The position numbers were made by a program, and so were the translations under genes. From NCBI GenBank assembly GCA_902783755.1, contig CACZSC010000184.1:1-16762 (forward strand): a DNA stretch of 16,762 nt. The letters run 5' to 3'. The notes under the pieces were generated by a model. That model worked only from the letters and a program-made list of their open reading frames with translations, was not told where the DNA came from and searched no databases. The DNA comes from an uncultured Ruminococcus sp. GTDB lineage: Bacteria > Bacillota > Clostridia > Oscillospirales > CAG-272. Positions 14,729 to 16,762 of this stretch are shown here, piece by piece; the first letter of the stretch is position 1, and every line of letters starts with the position of its first letter.

Positions 14729-16762
14729 CTAGCGCAGCATTTCTATCAGTTTGCTGCGCCTGTCTATATTCATTTTCTGGAATGCGATCTTAAGGTGGTG
14801 CTTCACGGTGTTCTCCGAAATAAACAGAGTCTTCGCGATCTCCGAATTGCGCATGCCTTTTGCCGCGAGCTCGGCAATCTCCCGTTCTCTTCTCGTCAGC
14901 TCGCTGCCCGACTCCGGCTCCTCCTCCAGCATGGCGAAGATATGGCTTTCATCCGCTCTCGTGTAGCTGATGTCCAGAGCCTTTATCTCTCTTATGGTCT
15001 CGGCGTGTTTTGCAGCGATCTTCGGGTTGAGGAACAGCACCTGGAAGTATTTCCTGAAGCAGGCGATGAACGTATAGTTTTTATCCTGGCCCGCCAGGGT
15101 CAGTGATCTGTCCAGGTATTCCGCAGCCTTGATGAGCCTGCCTATGGCCATGGACGCCAGAGCCAGACCACAGTACATGAAGTTCTGGGTGGCGGTGGAT
15201 ATGAGCCGGCTGTCGAGCTGGAGCGACGCCTCCACGGAGGCTATGGCCTGCTTGTATTCCTTTTTCAGGAGCAGGTCAGTTATCCTGCAGGTCTTGACCA
15301 TGAAATTGGTGAACGTCAGATCGGAGAGAGCGTCGGCTTCGCCCTGGGTCCACAGGGCCGAACGGCCGGTTTCCATCATAAGTCCCAGGAGATATCCGCG
15401 GACGGTCTCCACCATGTAGTTGCCCAGCATGGTTCCGTGGAGGAACCCGTATGCCTGTGCCTTGTTCTCGAGATAGTCAACGGCCTTCTGCAATCCTGCC
15501 ATGTCGGAGCGGTATATGGCGTTTATGCCGAGTAGCAGCGCGGCGCCGTAGGTGGCCGTGGCGTTGCCCGCCTGTTCCGAAAGGAAGGCGGCCTGATACG
15601 CCTGGATGTCAGACTCCTCGAAACGTCCCTGGACGGAATATGCCTCGCCCCTGTAGATCTCCGCGGCCCCGGCTCCGTGACCGTTGGTCAGACGGTTGTA
15701 TATCTTCATGGCTTCGGCGAACCTGTCGGCAGTTTCAAGCATGGTGCCCGGTTTCGAGTAGAAAAGGTACCACATGGAAGTGCAGCCGAACATGAAGGGC
15801 TCCTCCCTGACAAAGACAGCGGAGGGGGAGTCCATGAGCTTTTCGGCTTCCCTGTATTCATCCGACATGCCGTCAACGTCGGGGAAAAAGCGGAGGGCGT
15901 TAACGAGATGCCATTCGCCGAGAAGCTGTGGGTCTTCCTTTTCAGCAATCATGACGCGGATACGCTCCATCTGTGAACCGAACCTGTCGAAGGCGCATCC
16001 CGCGAACAGGGCATAGCACAGTCTGAGCAGGGAGTACGGATATTTCTTCAGGATCTCCCCGGGACAGCGCTCGAGCACTTCCGAAGCCAGTTCAGTGTAC
16101 GGTACGCCGTCGAAGGTCTCAGTGATGAGGCATATCAGGTCGCAGGAGAGCAGGGACTCGTAATCCTTCGCGCGGAAATAGTATCTCACCGCTTCTTTCG
16201 TCATCCCGTTCTTTCTGTACACGTCAGCAGACGCACGCATGACCTGTTGGCGGAAGTCCGGATCGGCTTCGTCCAGCTTCCTCCGCAGGAACGCGGTGAG
16301 CAGCTCGTGAGGGTAATATGTTTTCCTGGTCTCCTGATACATCAGCAGGGGAGTGCGGTTAAGAAGCTGAGTCTGTTCTTCGGGGGTCATAAGCCCTGAA
16401 GGTACGAGAGCCTCCATCATGGAGGGGGATACCCGGTCGAACAGGCATATTCGCAGCAGCATCTCCTTCTGCTCTTCGGACAGAATGTTCCAGAAAGAGA
16501 AGGAAAGCAGCTCGTCCAGCCCTTCGGGTCCGTCCTTGCGTATCCCGTTCCGTATGTTCTCGAGGTAAAGGGAAACTGCTGCGGTCCAGCCGTCGGTCTC
16601 CCGGTGTATCTTTCTGACAGCTTCGGAGCCAACTTCGATGCCCAGCTGTGAGGCGTAGTCTGATATGTCGCTTTCGGAAAGGAGCAGGTCTCTTCCCCGG
16701 ATATAGCATATGCTGCCCTCAAGGGCGGTCAGGACGTCGCGGAGACGTCCGAAATTCTGGGA
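14729..16762 (-). CDS. MalT-like LuxR-family (LAL/STAND) transcriptional regulator, N-terminus beyond window
   Basis: The frame is open to the right edge and gives 677 residues here; the first ATG in the window (16462) is internal, since the 100 codons before it continue the domain. Residues about 1-100 match the end of the STAND/NB-ARC part of MalT-type regulators: DLLLSESDI, then I-H-R-E-T-D-G-W-T-A-A-V-S-L at 52-64, then EEQKEMLLRICLFDRVSPSMMEAL. Residues about 200-610 are alpha-helical, TPR-like repeats, the usual sensor part. Residues 622-677 are a complete LuxR helix-turn-helix (LTRREREIAELAAKG, then IAKTLFISENTVKHHLK). The family is usually 850-900 residues, so about 200, including the Walker A and B motifs, lie outside. 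Relatives bind ATP and a ligand, multimerise, and activate promoters. The target is probably the operon downstream, judged by position alone. The gene ends in TAG and has its own terminator. Confidence 0.93.
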   Translation of the reverse strand, partial: SQNFGRLRDVLTALEGSICYIRGRDLLLSESDISDYASQLGIEVGSEAVRKIHRETDGWTAAVSLYLENIRNGIRKDGPEGLDELLSFSFWNILSEEQKEMLLRICLFDRVSPSMMEALVPSGLMTPEEQTQLLNRTPLLMYQETRKTYYPHELLTAFLRRKLDEADPDFRQQVMRASADVYRKNGMTKEAVRYYFRAKDYESLLSCDLICLITETFDGVPYTELASEVLERCPGEILKKYPYSLLRLCYALFAGCAFDRFGSQMERIRVMIAEKEDPQLLGEWHLVNALRFFPDVDGMSDEYREAEKLMDSPSAVFVREEPFMFGCTSMWYLFYSKPGTMLETADRFAEAMKIYNRLTNGHGAGAAEIYRGEAYSVQGRFEESDIQAYQAAFLSEQAGNATATYGAALLLGINAIYRSDMAGLQKAVDYLENKAQAYGFLHGTMLGNYMVETVRGYLLGLMMETGRSALWTQGEADALSDLTFTNFMVKTCRITDLLLKKEYKQAIASVEASLQLDSRLISTATQNFMYCGLALASMAIGRLIKAAEYLDRSLTLAGQDKNYTFIACFRKYFQVLFLNPKIAAKHAETIREIKALDISYTRADESHIFAMLEEEPESGSELTRREREIAELAAKGMRNSEIAKTLFISENTVKHHLKIAFQKMNIDRRSKLIEMLR

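Overview
The window is a single minus-strand locus of about 16.8 kb. Almost all of it is coding, and I see no support for a plus-strand gene. The likely host is a Gram-positive, Firmicutes/Clostridia-type bacterium of moderate GC content, possibly anaerobic and gut- or rumen-associated. This rests on strong AGGAGG-type ribosome binding sites before every start, Gram-positive-style signal peptides, a MalT-like LuxR regulator, and giant secreted Ig-repeat proteins with an InlB B-type repeat. The taxon itself is inference.

Read in the direction of transcription (high to low coordinates): (1) 16762-14729 is the C-terminal 677 residues of a large ATP-dependent LuxR-family (MalT/LAL type) regulator, cut by the window edge and followed by a plausible intrinsic terminator. 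(2) 14728-14551 is a compact 178-bp intergenic region holding the terminator, a promoter-like sequence, a perfect 10-bp-phased tandem box, a perfect 7-bp hairpin with a GAAA/TTTC loop, and a 15-bp palindrome. (3) 14550-14305 is an 81-residue protein resembling DUF2442. (4) 14270-14214 is an 18-codon small ORF with its own strong ribosome binding site; its stop overlaps the next start as ATGA. (5) 14217-5890 is a 2775-residue secreted protein built largely of Ig-like beta-sandwich repeats, with an unusual tyrosine-rich, acidic middle. (6) 5876-1 is a second giant secreted protein of at least 1958 residues, starting 13 bases after the first one stops, with its ribosome binding site directly abutting that stop. 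It runs off the window while entering an InlB B-like repeat.

The likely reading is one regulated export operon. The LuxR-type sensor-activator lies just upstream. The DUF2442-like protein, the mini-ORF and the two giant exoproteins are spaced for co-transcription and, at two junctions, for translational coupling. The first giant has no visible cell-wall anchor, so the two giants may act together at the surface, with any anchor lying in the unseen C-terminus of the second. This functional link is inferred from arrangement, not shown by the sequence.
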